From: Rotaria macrura
Lineage: Eukaryota; Rotifera; Eurotatoria; Philodinida; Philodinidae
Reading direction: 5' to 3'
Length of the DNA stretch: 64,000 nt
Assembly: GCA_900239685.1 (NCBI GenBank)
Contig: OENT01000145.1
Coordinates: forward strand, 123,485 to 187,484
Under the pieces are notes generated by a model. It worked only from the letters and a program-made list of their open reading frames with translations. It searched no databases and was not told the origin of the DNA. Shown one piece after another: positions 1-12,708 of the stretch. The stretch's first letter is position 1. Every line of letters begins with the position of its first letter. The position numbers were made by a program, and so were the translations under genes.

Positions 1-722
1 TTTTGGACATAGTTCATGTTGGAATAGACGTTCACGCAAGATGATAAGGCAGCATCCATTTCTGGTGTATTATACTCGATGGGGAACAGTTGCTGTTTTC
101 TAAGTTGCCAGAAACAAGCATGGCATCGATAGGTTCACTCATCTCAGTCAATAGACGGACTGTGTTTCTTATTTCTCATTAGTTTCCGATAGTATTATGA
201 CATGAATTATTGTTTGTTTCAAGTACACTATATTGAAATGAATTCAACAAGGATAATGCCTAAAAACGTAGATGTAAAACTACCTGTTGAAAATGAGAAC
301 CCATCGTTTTTCATAGCATGAACGCAGTAGTAGCAGTGGCAGTTAATTATTGTTATGAGTTTCTTTGATGTACATGACATGCATGGTTTTTCAGACGTTT
401 CTTTTTACATTCGTTGGAGTTCTGGTGGATGATAGGATTCTGATGTTGCATCTGTTAGGCGCCTTTTTAAAAATTTTCAATGCAAATAAAAGCAAAATCA
501 CGATGAAAACAACTAGAGAAACTCAATGCAATGATCTCGCACATAGTAACACAACATCTTACATATTTCTCTTGAAAATATGTCTTGTAAATTTTTATTT
601 CAATAGACAACTTATGTTTAGATTAGATTTAACAATTATACGAAGTTGATACGATTCAAAGTACATGATTGTTGTCGGTCGCATTTGAATCTGTTCTTTT
701 TCTAATAGAAAATCAATCAGTT
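1..722 (-). CDS. partial unrecognised gene, three exons visible, frame break in the last
   Basis: Three minus-strand exons splice in consistent phase: 722-642 (after a TTTCAG acceptor), 451-409 (after AACAG) and 167-1, which leaves the window. Joined, they read through segments such as LLEKEQIQMRPTTIMYFESY, ATSESYHPPELQR and LLTEMSEPIDAMLVSGN. Near base 95-105 the open frame shifts by one base and continues as QLFPIEYNTPEMDAAL. No splice pair of reasonable length explains the shift, so it is either a lesion (pseudogene or damaged allele) or a sequencing error beside a run of four A. The acceptor before base 167 is purine-rich and weak. I do not recognise the family. More 5' exons probably lie between 723 and 1648, where I could not place them with confidence. 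Confidence 0.4.
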
Positions 723-1648
723 CTGAAAGTGAAACCAAAATGATTATTTATCAATTTTTTAAATTAAAGGACACATAAAGTCTTTGATACTATAATCTAT
801 GGCCTTACTAATATATCGTTATAATGTGTATCCAGTGTTAACATAAGTTCTGATGCAGATTATGACATCTCGTTTTCAAGAAACTATCGCAATGATGTGT
901 TCAAACATGAAAAATTTGATCGTCATTAATGCAACGAATGAATTCTCTTTTTTAAATTTATTTTCCAATATTTGATCAAAACAAACATAGACACATTCAA
1001 AATTAATTATTATCATTGAAATTCTCGTTATAGACGATGAGCTATGACGCGCTTGTCTTCTAATCTACTGAACTACTAATAATAAGTACTGAAGAATTTC
1101 TAATTATATTCAACTATTCCTAACAACCACACAATTAATGAGATCAATAAAGTTCATCTAGTTTGAGACACTATGACAAACAAACCTAATTTGTTGACAC
1201 TGGATTTATTTGTTCATTATTTCAAAAGAAAAACATGGATAAAGGTTGAAACAAGATTCAACCATTATTTCATCCTTCGATGGTAGATTGGTATGGAAAA
1301 TACGACTATATACGTGTCTATGTTACGACCTCATTATAGCAAGCAGCGACACGATTATTAAATGGTCGGCTGATGATATCCAATGAAAAATAGTGCTAGT
1401 TATACCTTATAATAAACCTAATAGACTGGAACACCGAACCGAACTCAATCGTTTCGAGAGTAAACAAATCTGTTTGAATGATTGTTTTCCATATAGAAAA
1501 TACTTCTTCTTCTAAATTTTAGATTCACGTAGTAAGAAACGAATCAGGCTTGCATCATGAATCTAGTCAAAGAACTCACTAAAGTAATGAATAGCGTTTA
1601 CTTATGTCGTACCCTTACCGTTATTGATTTTTATAGTTCAACGGTTCA
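723..1648. other. no placed gene; possible 5' part of the left-edge gene and PDHB promoter
   Basis: No open frame here is convincing. A short minus-strand stretch near 1330-1400 could be another exon of the left-edge gene, but its splice sites are not clear. The part next to 1649 must contain the PDHB promoter; no obvious TATA box was seen. Confidence 0.3.
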
Positions 1649-4600
1649 ATGATACTCCTTCGTCGATCATTTTCTGTAACCCCTCGAGCTCTAGCCGAAA
1701 AGACTGTATGTTTTAGTATATTTTCTACATTTAATCTGAATAATCTATTTAGGTTACTATTCGTGATGCTATAACACATGCCATGGACGAAGAAATTGCT
1801 CGTGATGATCGAGTTTTCTTGATTGGAGAAGAAGTAGCACAATATGATGGCGCATATAAAATGTCAAAAGGTCTTTGGAAAAAACATGGTGACAAACGAA
1901 TAGTCGATACGCCAATTACCGAAATGGGTTTTGCTGGAATAGCGACCGGTGCTGCTATGGTACGAAAAAAAACAACTTTTACATCGGCACATAAATCACT
2001 TGGATTCTTTCTTTTTTTATTTGAATAAAATTAAAGGCTGGTCTTCGTCCAATTTGCGAATTTATGACATTTAACTTTTCTATGCAAGCTATTGACCACG
2101 TTATCAACTCGGCTGCTAAAAGTCATTATATGTCGTCGGGAAAAGTAACGAATAAGATGAAATTCACTTCTTTTTTTCAGATCGTTTTTATATTTTATAT
2201 TGAAATCTTATTCAGGTTAAGGTGCCCATTGTCTTTCGTGGTCCAAATGGAGCAGCTGCTGGTAACTATTTGCAAATTAAAAGAAATATATGTTGCAAAA
2301 ACTTAAACCATACTTTTCTTACCTAATAATGTAGGTGTTGGTGCTCAACATTCTCAAGATTATTCATCATGGTACAGTCAATGTCCTGGCCTTAAAGTGA
2401 TTTCACCATATTCAGCTGAAGATTGCCGTGGCTTACTCAAAGCAGCCATTCGAGACGATGATCCAGGTACGCCTTCTACATAGTTTCCTATTCGCTTTGT
2501 TTTTCTATTGTCATGTTTCAGTTGTGTATTTGGAGAATGAATTACTCTATGGTCAATCATTTCCTATATCTGACGAAGCATTATCCCCTGATTTTCTCTT
2601 ACCCATCGGCAAAGGTAAAATCGAACGTGAAGGCAAGCATATAACACTTGTATCATATTCAATTGGTGTCAAAATTTGTTTGGAAGCTGCTAAAGAACTT
2701 GAACAGAGCGGAATTCAGTGCGAGGTTATTGAAACTTTTTTCTTGCATGTTCTTTTGAATTAATTTTATTTGTCTATTTCAGGTTGTTAACTTACGAACA
2801 TTAAGACCACTTGATGAAGAAATTTTCAAAACGTCTGTTAAAAAGACTCATCATCTTGTGACGGTCGAATTCGGTTGGCCACAATGTGGTATTGGCAGTG
2901 AAGTCATTGCACGAGTCTGCGAAAGTATGTTCATAATAATGATAACTTATTTTATTGAAATGCAAAAGTTCAGGAACATATTGAGAAGATTGTTACAGAT
3001 ACATCCATGCAAATCAGTGTTTTATTCTGTGTAAATTTTGACAGAACACTTTCAATCATCGGATTGATTCTGTGTTAATTTACTGTTATTGTATTACATG
3101 CTAAGTATCTGTGCTTTGAAGAAGGAAAAAATTCATGTTCAATTTTCATAAAAAACAACAAAGCATTAGAAGAAGGACGAATCTGTTAATATGTCATGGA
3201 GATGACATACACATTGTACTTTACGTGTCTAATCATATTAACGATTGTATTAGGTTGCTAACAGAATACTTCGTAGAGATGGAAATAATATTGGGTTCAA
3301 TGAAATATCATTTTGTGCTAAAATTTTTCTTTTCGAAAAATCACAACCATGTATATGTATATCGATAGATATGTTTGAGTAATTTCAATAAATATTAGAT
3401 CAATATGAAATTTGTCGCTGAGATACTTGATTTTCATGTGTAAAGAAAACATCAATAAAAAGTTTCTCTTTCTATTTGATAGTAGGAAAAATAATGCTCG
3501 CGTTAGTTTTTTCTTGTTCGAGTTTATCATTTACGCAGGAATATCATGCAGTAATAAAATTTCGATAAGAAATTTTCGATATCGTGTGTTACGATAAAAT
3601 TAACTTCTAAGGATTTCTATGCTTATTTTCTTTTTACGTTTTTCGTTAAGATTACAATTATGTGTTTCTTTTATACTCACATGTACTGTTGCATGAGTAA
3701 GTTTGAGCTGACATTCAATAGTAGATGGTGATGCATCTTCAAAACACATTAAATCAGATACCAGTGAAATCGGACGTATTTCACTTTTTCTAACTGCTAA
3801 AATATAAGAAATACGGCCATCTATTCACTCATTCATTGATTATTATACTGTGGATAGTGTTATGTCATCGCCTTCAACTTCACTAAAGATGGATGATCGA
3901 AATAGAAAATTTATCAGACAAGCTAATATCTTTGATAATTAACAAGGAATGCGAATGATAATTCGACACGAGTCTTCATTGTTTTCATGTAAAATAAAAT
4001 TCCCTGTGCATGCCATGTCAAAAGGCGTACACTTGAAGATACGTTCTAACATTAGATTTTAATTAATTTCTGCTGTAGAAAAAGCTTACGATCGATTCGA
4101 TTGAAAAACAGAACAATAGTAAAAGAGAATTATTTACCAAAAGAACAGACGGAATTACTTTCTAGGTCTGCATACTTCACTGAAAATATTTTTGAGCTTC
4201 AACGTTGAAGGTCATAGAAAACTTTCTTACAGTTTAACTCTATCTACATTATTCTTCTTGTATAGATAGTTCATCTTCAAATCGTTGACAATATGTAGGA
4301 TTCATTCGTTTATTCGATTACAAAAACTTGAATGTTTTCTATATCTGTCTCGCTGCAAAAATGTTATAGTTTATTGGCGACGGCGTTAAAAAATTCTCAT
4401 GTTTTTAAAAGAAATTGAATTTTGTGAATAAATCTTATCGATATCCAAGAACAAGTAACAAATGATAAGCTTAATATAGTCGAATTTAGGGAACATTTCA
4501 ATGCTAGGAAACCCTTCTAGTTATTCAATCTAAGAGTGTCATACATAACAAGAGGCGTGCAACAGTGAAACCTTTGATTCTAACAGTACTAAAATTGAGT

Positions 4601-4928
4601 ACGAATTGACATTTGTTGAACATTAAACTAAAATGTTTTTATTGGAAACATACAACAGAGATAACGGGAAAAGATAGTATTCTTTGACGAAATGAAAAGA
4701 AGAATCCAAAATAGTTTTAATTCCCATCTACGAAATATATGTTCAAATCACTAACAATACTTTCGTTTTTTTTCTATTTCAGGTGATGCTTTTGATTATC
4801 TCGACGCACCACCGATACGTGTCACCGGTGCCGATGTACCGTTGGCATATGCTAAAACATTGGAACAAAATTCCATGCCACAAGCTTTCAATGTCGTGAA
4901 ATCGGTTAAAAAAATTTTAAACAAATGA
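1649..4928 (+). CDS. PDHB: pyruvate dehydrogenase E1 component subunit beta, mitochondrial
   Basis: Beta subunit of the heterotetrameric E1 enzyme that decarboxylates pyruvate with thiamine diphosphate in the mitochondrial matrix. Eight exons: 1649-1705, 1753-1959, 2037-2144, 2216-2261, 2335-2466, 2522-2724, 2783-2924 and 4783-4928. They total 1041 nt (346 aa; human PDHB is 359). The start gives [19 protein letters not shown], an Arg/Ser-rich presequence without acidic residues until its end, as expected for matrix import. Then come the family blocks: [77 protein letters not shown] and [20 protein letters not shown] near the C-terminus. Six introns are 47-77 bp; intron 7 (2925-4782) is 1.86 kb and shows no gene. 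Possible AATAAA polyadenylation signals follow the stop by about 90 and 240 bp. All splice phases close, and identification is secure from family similarity. Confidence 0.96.
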
Positions 4929-5818
4929 AACTCTATCTTTTAGACAAATCTGTGTAGTATCAAACTGTATCTCAACTTTAGCGTGTGTGAGTGTGTATGC
5001 TTTATTTTTTTTTCGTAGAATAAATCCATCGTAGTAGACACAAAGAAAAAATAAAAAACAAAACATGAATAAGAGGAAGCTGAGATGAAAAAAAAGTAAT
5101 GCATTTTTATTCAGTATTCTATTGTTATGTGTACCTTTCATTTAAATATATATTCATCATCTTCTTTATCAAATAAAAATAGCAAAAGTAGTAAAGAAAT
5201 ATGTGGTGAATATGTTAATTTCCACTTTTTACATGTACGTGTCAATGATTTTCAATACAAATGAATATTTCATGCAAATCGAGAATTTCGTATTAATTTA
5301 ATGTTAAAAAAAGGCACAGAAAAACAAGATTGCTACACATCAATCATCAAATGAAATTCAATATGCTGACGAAAAGAAGAAAAAAAAATACTGTTGGGCA
5401 ATCTGTATTCCTATCGAAATAGACGAATGTATATGTTGTTAGGTTCTTTTTGCAGAGGTAAAGAATAGAACAGAACAATCTATGTTGTAGATTCTCATCT
5501 GATGAGATTACTGTTGAATACCTTTTTTTTTTCTACTCTTATTGTTGTGGATGTTATTATATTGCTTTTCTTCTATGTTTCTTTTTTCTTTTTTTCTACA
5601 ATCGAAAAGATGTGTTTGTGGTTATAATCATAATTTGAAGTGATCTTTTACCTTTTGAAATCGAAAAAAGAAGCTCGCAACTATGACAATGAAATGGTGA
5701 GTTAAAAGATCATTTATAAAAATAATTTCTTTCTAAAAAATGAAAAAATTAAAGTAATCAAATAAAATCGGATGGTTTAAACTATTGGGATACCAAGAAA
5801 TCCTATATTAATAATGAT
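4929..5818. other. intergenic, PDHB 3' region and upstream region of the next gene
   Basis: About 890 bp of AT-rich sequence with A and T runs. It should hold the PDHB 3' UTR (AATAAA-type hexamers near 5018 and 5170). No coding frame, RNA gene or repeat structure was recognised. Confidence 0.5.
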
Positions 5819-8800
5819 ATGGAAAATCCGGACGAAGAAGAACAACGATCTGTTGCATTCAGTATGTAGGCGTTGTCGAGTGTTCCATTTTACCGTTTTC
5901 TTTTCATACTCTTTTATTCTGTTGCATCAATAGTTTGACATTTCATTTGTTTTTTAAAGGCATAAATTTATTATTAAAGAGTAGAAACATTTGCCATTCA
6001 AATCTGGTACCATTACCCTCACATCTTGTTACATCGCCTAATTGTCGATGTCATCGTTCATATCATATATTTTGTACGGATTTATTTCATGGCAATGATG
6101 AAAATATAAATATGGCTAATATTCATCCAGCACCGCGTACACGTGATAGAGATTTATCTCGTCGAATATCAACACCATATAAAAAATCTCGTCCACGACA
6201 ATCAGAAGATTCCGAACACGATACTATAACAACAGCTCGATCGGAACCATGTCACACTGCTCTTCCAGAAAGTCAGACGATAGAGAAAAAGGTACTCTTC
6301 ATTATAAGCATACGTTTGATAATATCTGGAGGGAAACTAGAATACATCGGACTTGAAACAGTTCATCTGGTAGGAAACTTTGTGCACTCTACTGTAATTT
6401 CCGAAACAATCAGTCAAGGTTACCACTTTTTTTTCAGATCAAAACTTTAAAATATACTGTGACACTCTCAACGAAACTGACTTGTCGAAGTTGTATAGTC
6501 ATCCGAAAAAAAAATCGAGGTTATTTTTCCAATTTTCAACTACGATAAATCGTTCTTCTCTCTTCATATGTATATGTATCAGAGGCCGAAACGGTGGAAG
6601 TTTTTCACTTCGATTTTCGTCGTAAAAAGATCTTTATTCGCTCCCACCCCCACTTTTACCCTTTTCTATTCCCGATCATGCATCATTCTTCCCGTATTTG
6701 ATTTTACTTCGATTAAAATTTTTTGAGTTTCTTGTGTGCGTTGATCTAATGATATATTTCACAGCTTATTGCCAATATAGTGACAGGTATCTTAGAGTAC
6801 AGAAAACAGTCACAACAAAAGAAAAATTAGACAGAAGACTAAGAGTAGTACTTTAGTTTTATTTTAGAGTAAAAGTTTAAGTAGTTTTTTAAAAGAATTT
6901 TGTTTTGTAAAAATAATATTGTCTTATAAAAAACAAAATTCACATGAAAAATGTGATTATATTTGTGAAAATATGACTTTTTCTTCAAAAAATAGCTTCC
7001 AAATTGAAACAAATACTTTTTTGCAAGAATGAGATTTTGCAAAAAGAAACATAGTTTAACTTTAACTTTCTTAAAGTTAAAGCGTAAAGTTAAGGTATGG
7101 TACTTTAACCCTTCATGTGTCAAAACGGTTCCAGAGGAGCCACTGATAAACTAGCTTCATACATCATGTATTAGCCTGGCCAATATGGCAATCATATGAT
7201 CTAATCTGTTAAATGGTCATCTCTTCGTGTCGAGTCGTCAGATGGGTCTAGGAACCGTTCTATAGGGAAAAAGGCATGGAACGTTCTACTTAACTTAACT
7301 TTTTTTTAATCTTTGAGCACATTATTCAGTGAGTAATATTAACATGTAGTCAATATTATTGAAGTAATCATGAAAAGGAAGAAGAAGAACCCTCAAAATT
7401 CATACCCAAAAAGTTCCTGGTTCTTTTCATCTATCTAGTTATGTAAGCATTTTCTCATCAGTTGAACTTTTTGAATATGTGTATTAACTTTGTCGTTGAT
7501 TGCTCTCAAGCTGTCCAACTCTGACGACAGACTTATCGTGAGATTTTCGAAATAAATCTAACCTAAATGTAGACTTAGTAATCTACTTAATACACCACAG
7601 AACTTCTGAAAGATCTCTATTGACCTATAGGTGTAGAAAAATGTATTTAAAAAAATTCGAAGTTTTTTCAAAATGATTTACTTTATGTAGGCCAGATATT
7701 TCAATCATAGAACGATGATAAAAATGATTTCTTCTACCAATCGATAGCACACAAGGTTTATTGCAGAAAATGCTCCTTCCGATTTCAAATCTCATGCGTG
7801 TCTTATTTTAGACAATTCTTCTAAAAATGGTAACTCAAATGATCAAGGGGTGGTAGAAGGTTAATTTTAGCTACATTATCAAAGTACTTTACAGTTAACA
7901 TGCCCTTCTTACGCAAGACTCCAATTAAAAGTGATATGAGCACAAAATAGTGTTGCTGTAGATCAATCAATCAATCTTTCTTTTTGTTGTTCTCTATGAA
8001 ACGAAGAAATAATGTATCGATTTCGTACAGTCGTGTCATAAATTTTCCCACTTCGCCCTTCCTGACTCACCAATCAAAATTTTTCACCATCCCATCCCTG
8101 TTTCGGTTTCTTGTGTGTATTACAGATCACTGTAGAATATTGGATCGTAATTCTCAAATTTGAATAAAACGAATTCGGAGATTGAAGATCCAATTGGGTT
8201 TTGCACCAACCTGATCGAAAGTAGGAGAGTAGGACACTACTAAAAAGTAATTTCTCTCTTCCAATCTTGAAAAGCTTTCGTTTTCACTCAACAAATCGGA
8301 ACAATTTTTTCTTCGTTATTATTTTTATTAACTACTCGACCGCATAAAGATCGATATCATGCCTAGATTATTGGTAACTGCAAAACATTGAAAAAAACCA
8401 TTTTCGTTTTATTTAAACGAATGACACCCTAGTTTTTCTTTATTTTTCAATATGATTTCATGCTTTATAACTAATATTCATAATTTTAGTCATGTGCCCC
8501 ATCTAAATTTACTTCACGCGCGACATCGTTAAATATTCCTAATTCTTATCGTACCATAAAAACTCAATTAAAGTACTCATCAGCAATTCATATACCAAAA
8601 CCAGTGGCAGCAATTGAAGAAATCGAATTTCGCAGTTCATGTATTTTTGATCAATCACCATCGACATCTCAATTATTTATTCCACGAGGTCCACCACCAT
8701 CTCCCAAAACACCAACACACGATCCCTCATCATTCTTAATAACTGCAGTAGTTCCGGCACCACTTCGAGCCATATCTATGACGCCATGTCTTAGAAATTC

Positions 8801-9533
8801 AGTGGAATGTATTAGAAAAGTACATCATACATCATCGGTGAAAATTCCAACTTATGAAGATCATGCACGCGACTATCTATCAGCTTCGGATTGTTCCGAT
8901 AATGACGATGATGACGATGACAATGACGACGATGAAGATAAAGTTAATACTCATAATCATGAGCAGAATGTTAATAATGGTAAAAGTTCCAATCCGACGA
9001 TTACAAAAGTAAAACAGAAAATGCCTCCTCTACGTAATCAACCATTGACAAGAACAGGAATGAGATTGCGTGATCATTTCTTATCACATACTGCGAGTCG
9101 TTATTTAAGTTTTGCCGAAGTTTATTATTCATCATTAGATGGTTATAAAAGTCTTGCAGAAAAATCACGACAACATTTAAAATCACAACCACGTTTAACA
9201 ACATCAAAAACTGATAGTGATGATGGATTAGCAGTAATGGCGAAAACTGCACTAAGCAAATCAAATTCAATAGCATCAGCAAAGTCTGGCTTTGGCTTTT
9301 CTAAAGCGGCAAGTTCAATGCATTTCGGATATGCAGCTGATCGACTTGGTTTACATGGAAGCGTGGTAAATCGAAAAACATATGTTTTTCAATGACATTT
9401 ATGACTTTTTTCTCTCTTTTTCTTTGCTTAGTTTGAAAAATGGCCACAACCTGTTTCACATCGAACGCCCATCGAAAGAAAACAAGAAGTTACAATACTT
9501 CGTTTAGTGACATTGCCTTTGGTTACATCTTGA
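5819..9533 (+). CDS. unrecognised acidic/serine-rich protein, about 450 aa
   Basis: Four exons fit in phase: 5819-5861, 5960-6291, 8490-9365 and 9432-9533 (1353 nt, 450 aa). The start was chosen because MENPDEEEQRSVAF splices through A|GC exactly into the next open frame. The last splice (GTG|GTAAAT to TTGCTTAG) replaces a short read-through tail ending at 9395 and adds a C-terminus containing FEKWPQPVSHRTPIERKQ. Visible properties are a Ser/Arg-rich N-terminal third, proline-rich stretches (PRGPPPSPKTP), a run of Asp/Asn around 8900-8940, and a more ordered segment RLRDHFLSHTASRYLSFAEV. There is no signal peptide or membrane segment. I do not recognise a family and assign no function. Intron 2 is 2.2 kb and contains small inverted repeats near 7050-7260. 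Splicing of the first two exons is plausible rather than proven. Confidence 0.65.
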
Positions 9534-10092
9534 TAAATAATAAAACATAAAATAAAATGACATAACATAATGGATTGAATTGATATTTTTCTCTCTCTCT
9601 CTTTCTCAAGTATTCAATCTTTTTTTCTATAATGGTTAAAGCATTCATACAGTATATCTACCTTTTTTTTTGTTTCTCTTCATGTTCTCCTTATCGATAC
9701 GGATTATGTTTCATGCATCAATAGAACAATGCTCTAACGAATTGAGAAGAACAAAACGCATAAAATAGACATTTGCATGAGTTGAAGTATCGGAAGAGAA
9801 TCAATTACGATTTTTGTATCTGTTAGACACAATAATGGCCGATGACAAGTAAAAGAAGATGCCACAGAATCTAGGCATTGATAAGCAAACTGTTGACGAG
9901 CGACACATTTAACGTCGAATCTTATTGGTCATACCAGCTTAACAAATGAATAACTAAAATTATATTAACTATCTGTCGTTCGAACGATCGTTATTTTGTT
10001 TCGTATGATGCAGATTTTTTTTATCTTGGAAAAATTTTTATTCCATCGTTATAGTTCTTTTCTATACCACTTTAATTATTTCGTATGATAGA
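9534..10092. other. intergenic spacer between two same-strand genes
   Basis: 559 bp. An AATAAA-type hexamer cluster lies directly after the upstream stop (9533-9560), with a short CT run at 9591-9606. The rest must include the POLR2C promoter. No coding exon was recognised. Confidence 0.5.
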
Positions 10093-12409
10093 ATGCCGTA
10101 CGCTAATCAACCAAATGTTCAAGTGACTGAGTTAACTGACGATAACATAAAATTTGTGATCGAAAACACAGATTTAAGTGTAGCTAATGCTATACGTCGT
10201 TCTATGATTGCTGAGACACCAACAATAGCAATCGATTCTGTACAAATTGATTCCAACACAACAGTTTTATTTGATGAATTTCTCGCTCATCGTATCGGCT
10301 TAATTCCATTATACAGTGACGAACTTGTGGATAAAATGAATTATCATCGTGATTGCTCATGTGAAGGTTTTTGTCCACAATGTTCCGTTGAATTTATACT
10401 TGATGTTAAGAATAGGAATGATCAAACAAGAAATGTGAGATTATATTGATATTGATATATTTATATATTTTTCAAATGTTTATCTAACATCAGGTTACAT
10501 CAGCTGATCTTATAACAAGTAACCCAAATTTAGTACCCGTAACATCGAAAGTTAAAAGCGATGACGAAGTTCGAGATAATTTTGTTGATCGTAAGTTCCT
10601 ATTTTTAATGACTTGAACAAACTTAAAATTCTTCAATGTTACTAATGAGAGTTGATGCAGAAAATTGGCATATTAACTTATTTCTTATGTATATTTTTTC
10701 TACTCAACTAAGCTAAAGAAGGACGCATCTAAGTATTAAATGTTAATCGGTAATAAGTTATTCCTTTAGATAGATGTTTTTAGCGATTTCTACGGCAAGC
10801 TATGACGGTAAAATTTGAAAAGCAAATATCCAATATGATTGTTGTTTAAGTGATATTTCTTTTTTTGTTTTTGAATAAGACAAAACGAAAGAGCATAAAA
10901 TATGAGTTTCACTACACTTTCTTCGACCTTTTTCTTGTAAAAGTTCACCGTATCAAGAATAATCTTAAGAAAGAAAAAATAATCAAAACATGACGTAAGA
11001 AACGCATTGTATTTGCTTTTTGATGTTAAATATACGTTTAAGTTTTGCAAAAAATACAATGATCTTTTATAGAGTACTCTTTGACATAAGAGAAATATTT
11101 ATAGTTGACTTTTGAAAAATTCGGTTATCGTATTTCAACTATAAAAACGAGCTGGAAAATATATTTGATAGAAAGTTAGTTGCGTGATTATAGTTATTAT
11201 CTGGATAATAGTCCATCGAAAGAGATTGTGGAAGCGAAATATATTTTAATTATTTGCTATATCGTTGATTTGGATATTAATACATATCTCTCAGATTCTT
11301 CTATGAAAATGAAAAGATCTGGAGAGGAACTGAACGGTATTAAAAATAAAAATAGTGCAAAATGTTCCCAGTCATGAGTAAATAATACTGTTTGATATGG
11401 TTGAATTTTTTTGGTTTTATGATACTGAATAACGAATTGAGTTTATTAATTAGCTATATAATTTCCTTTTTTTTTTCTAAAACTATACTCTTTTCAACTA
11501 ATTCAAAACTTCTTAAATGGTATCTATTAGATAATGGAGAAGTAAACAGCAGAAAATAGTACTCGGTAATGTACACTGTTCAGAGAGACATAAAATGATT
11601 GTTTGAATCATAATTCTTGATTGTCACATGAATACAGAGTACCTTCAATATTTATGAGAGAAAAATTCAAATATAAATCAAGAAAAATCTTGTTGTGTTA
11701 ATTCCACAACAAAATATAGTTTTCATGAGAAGAAGAAAAAAGGAATCTACTTCTAATTGAAACGATGATTTTTCAAAATGATCTATGCAAATTTATTTTC
11801 CTTTCGAAGCACAATAGAAGAGAATCCGTATTAAATCTATTTAGATATTTTAATTGTTAAACTTCGGCAAGGTCAAGAACTTCGTTTAAAAGCATATGCA
11901 AGAAAAGGCCTCGGTAAAGAACATGCTAAATGGATTCCAACTTGTGTAAAATATAGATTTCGTTTGAATCGAACTTTTCATCAGTAAAATGTTCTAGGGC
12001 GTTTCATTTCAATACGATCCCGATAATAGTCTTCGTCATACGATTTATCCAGTACCGGATGAATGGCCACATTCAGAATATTCTGGTAAAAATAGATGTC
12101 TCATATTGAAATTCATAATACAATTCTATTATATATGATGAATTTTTAGAATTAACTGAAGATAAAAATGAAGCATCATTCGATATAAATGAAGTTCCAC
12201 ATAAATTTTTTTACAATGTTGAATCAACAGGTGCATTAAAACCAGAAACAGTAAATTTTCTTTTCTTATTCATCTTTCACGATATCGATAAATAATCAAT
12301 AATATTTTGATTGTTTCTTTAGATTCTATTATCTTCTTTAAATGTTTTAAGACAAAAATTAAGTAATTTACAAGCATTACTTAAACATGAAACATTAGAA
12401 GAATCATAA
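10093..12409 (+). CDS. POLR2C: DNA-directed RNA polymerase II subunit RPB3
   Basis: Alpha-like assembly subunit of nuclear RNA polymerase II, which pairs with RPB11 to nucleate the enzyme. Six exons: 10093-10434, 10494-10590, 11845-11945, 11998-12085, 12150-12250 and 12323-12409. They total 816 nt (271 aa; human 275). The N-terminus [20 protein letters not shown] is nearly the human sequence. Residues C88, C90, C94 and C97 ([11 protein letters not shown]) keep the zinc-binding cysteines. [49 protein letters not shown] and [14 protein letters not shown] follow the family order. Intron 2 (10591-11844) is 1.25 kb without a recognised gene; the others are 52-72 bp. A divergent C-terminal helix ends in HETLEES. 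It lies 299 bp upstream of the XK-related gene on the same strand. Confidence 0.97.
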
Positions 12410-12708
12410 AATTTTAATTCTTTCATATATTTTGTTCTCTTCTACTTCTAGATAGATATGAGTAGATTTCTATTTATCAATCTTCTTTTCTATTCATTAA
12501 ATAACATTTTCATCTAAATACTTCATTGTTTATTTATTCATGTTCAATCATTTACTATTGCTATGATTAATTTTTATGTCTTTCATTGCATTTTTATACA
12601 TTCATCATGCTAAAGAAAAGTAAGACAGAAAAATAATAAATTTACATTCAATATTTCTCTATTCCTTCGTTTTTATCTTAATCAGTTGCTTGTTTTTTAA
12701 TGCAATAG

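Noticed and set aside
6839..7123. 94-codon minus-strand frame and TTAAAGTT-type inverted repeats in the intron of the 450-aa gene
   Set aside because: The frame is Lys/Phe/Asn-rich from A/T runs, and the inverted repeats are short and imperfect. There is no clear element boundary.
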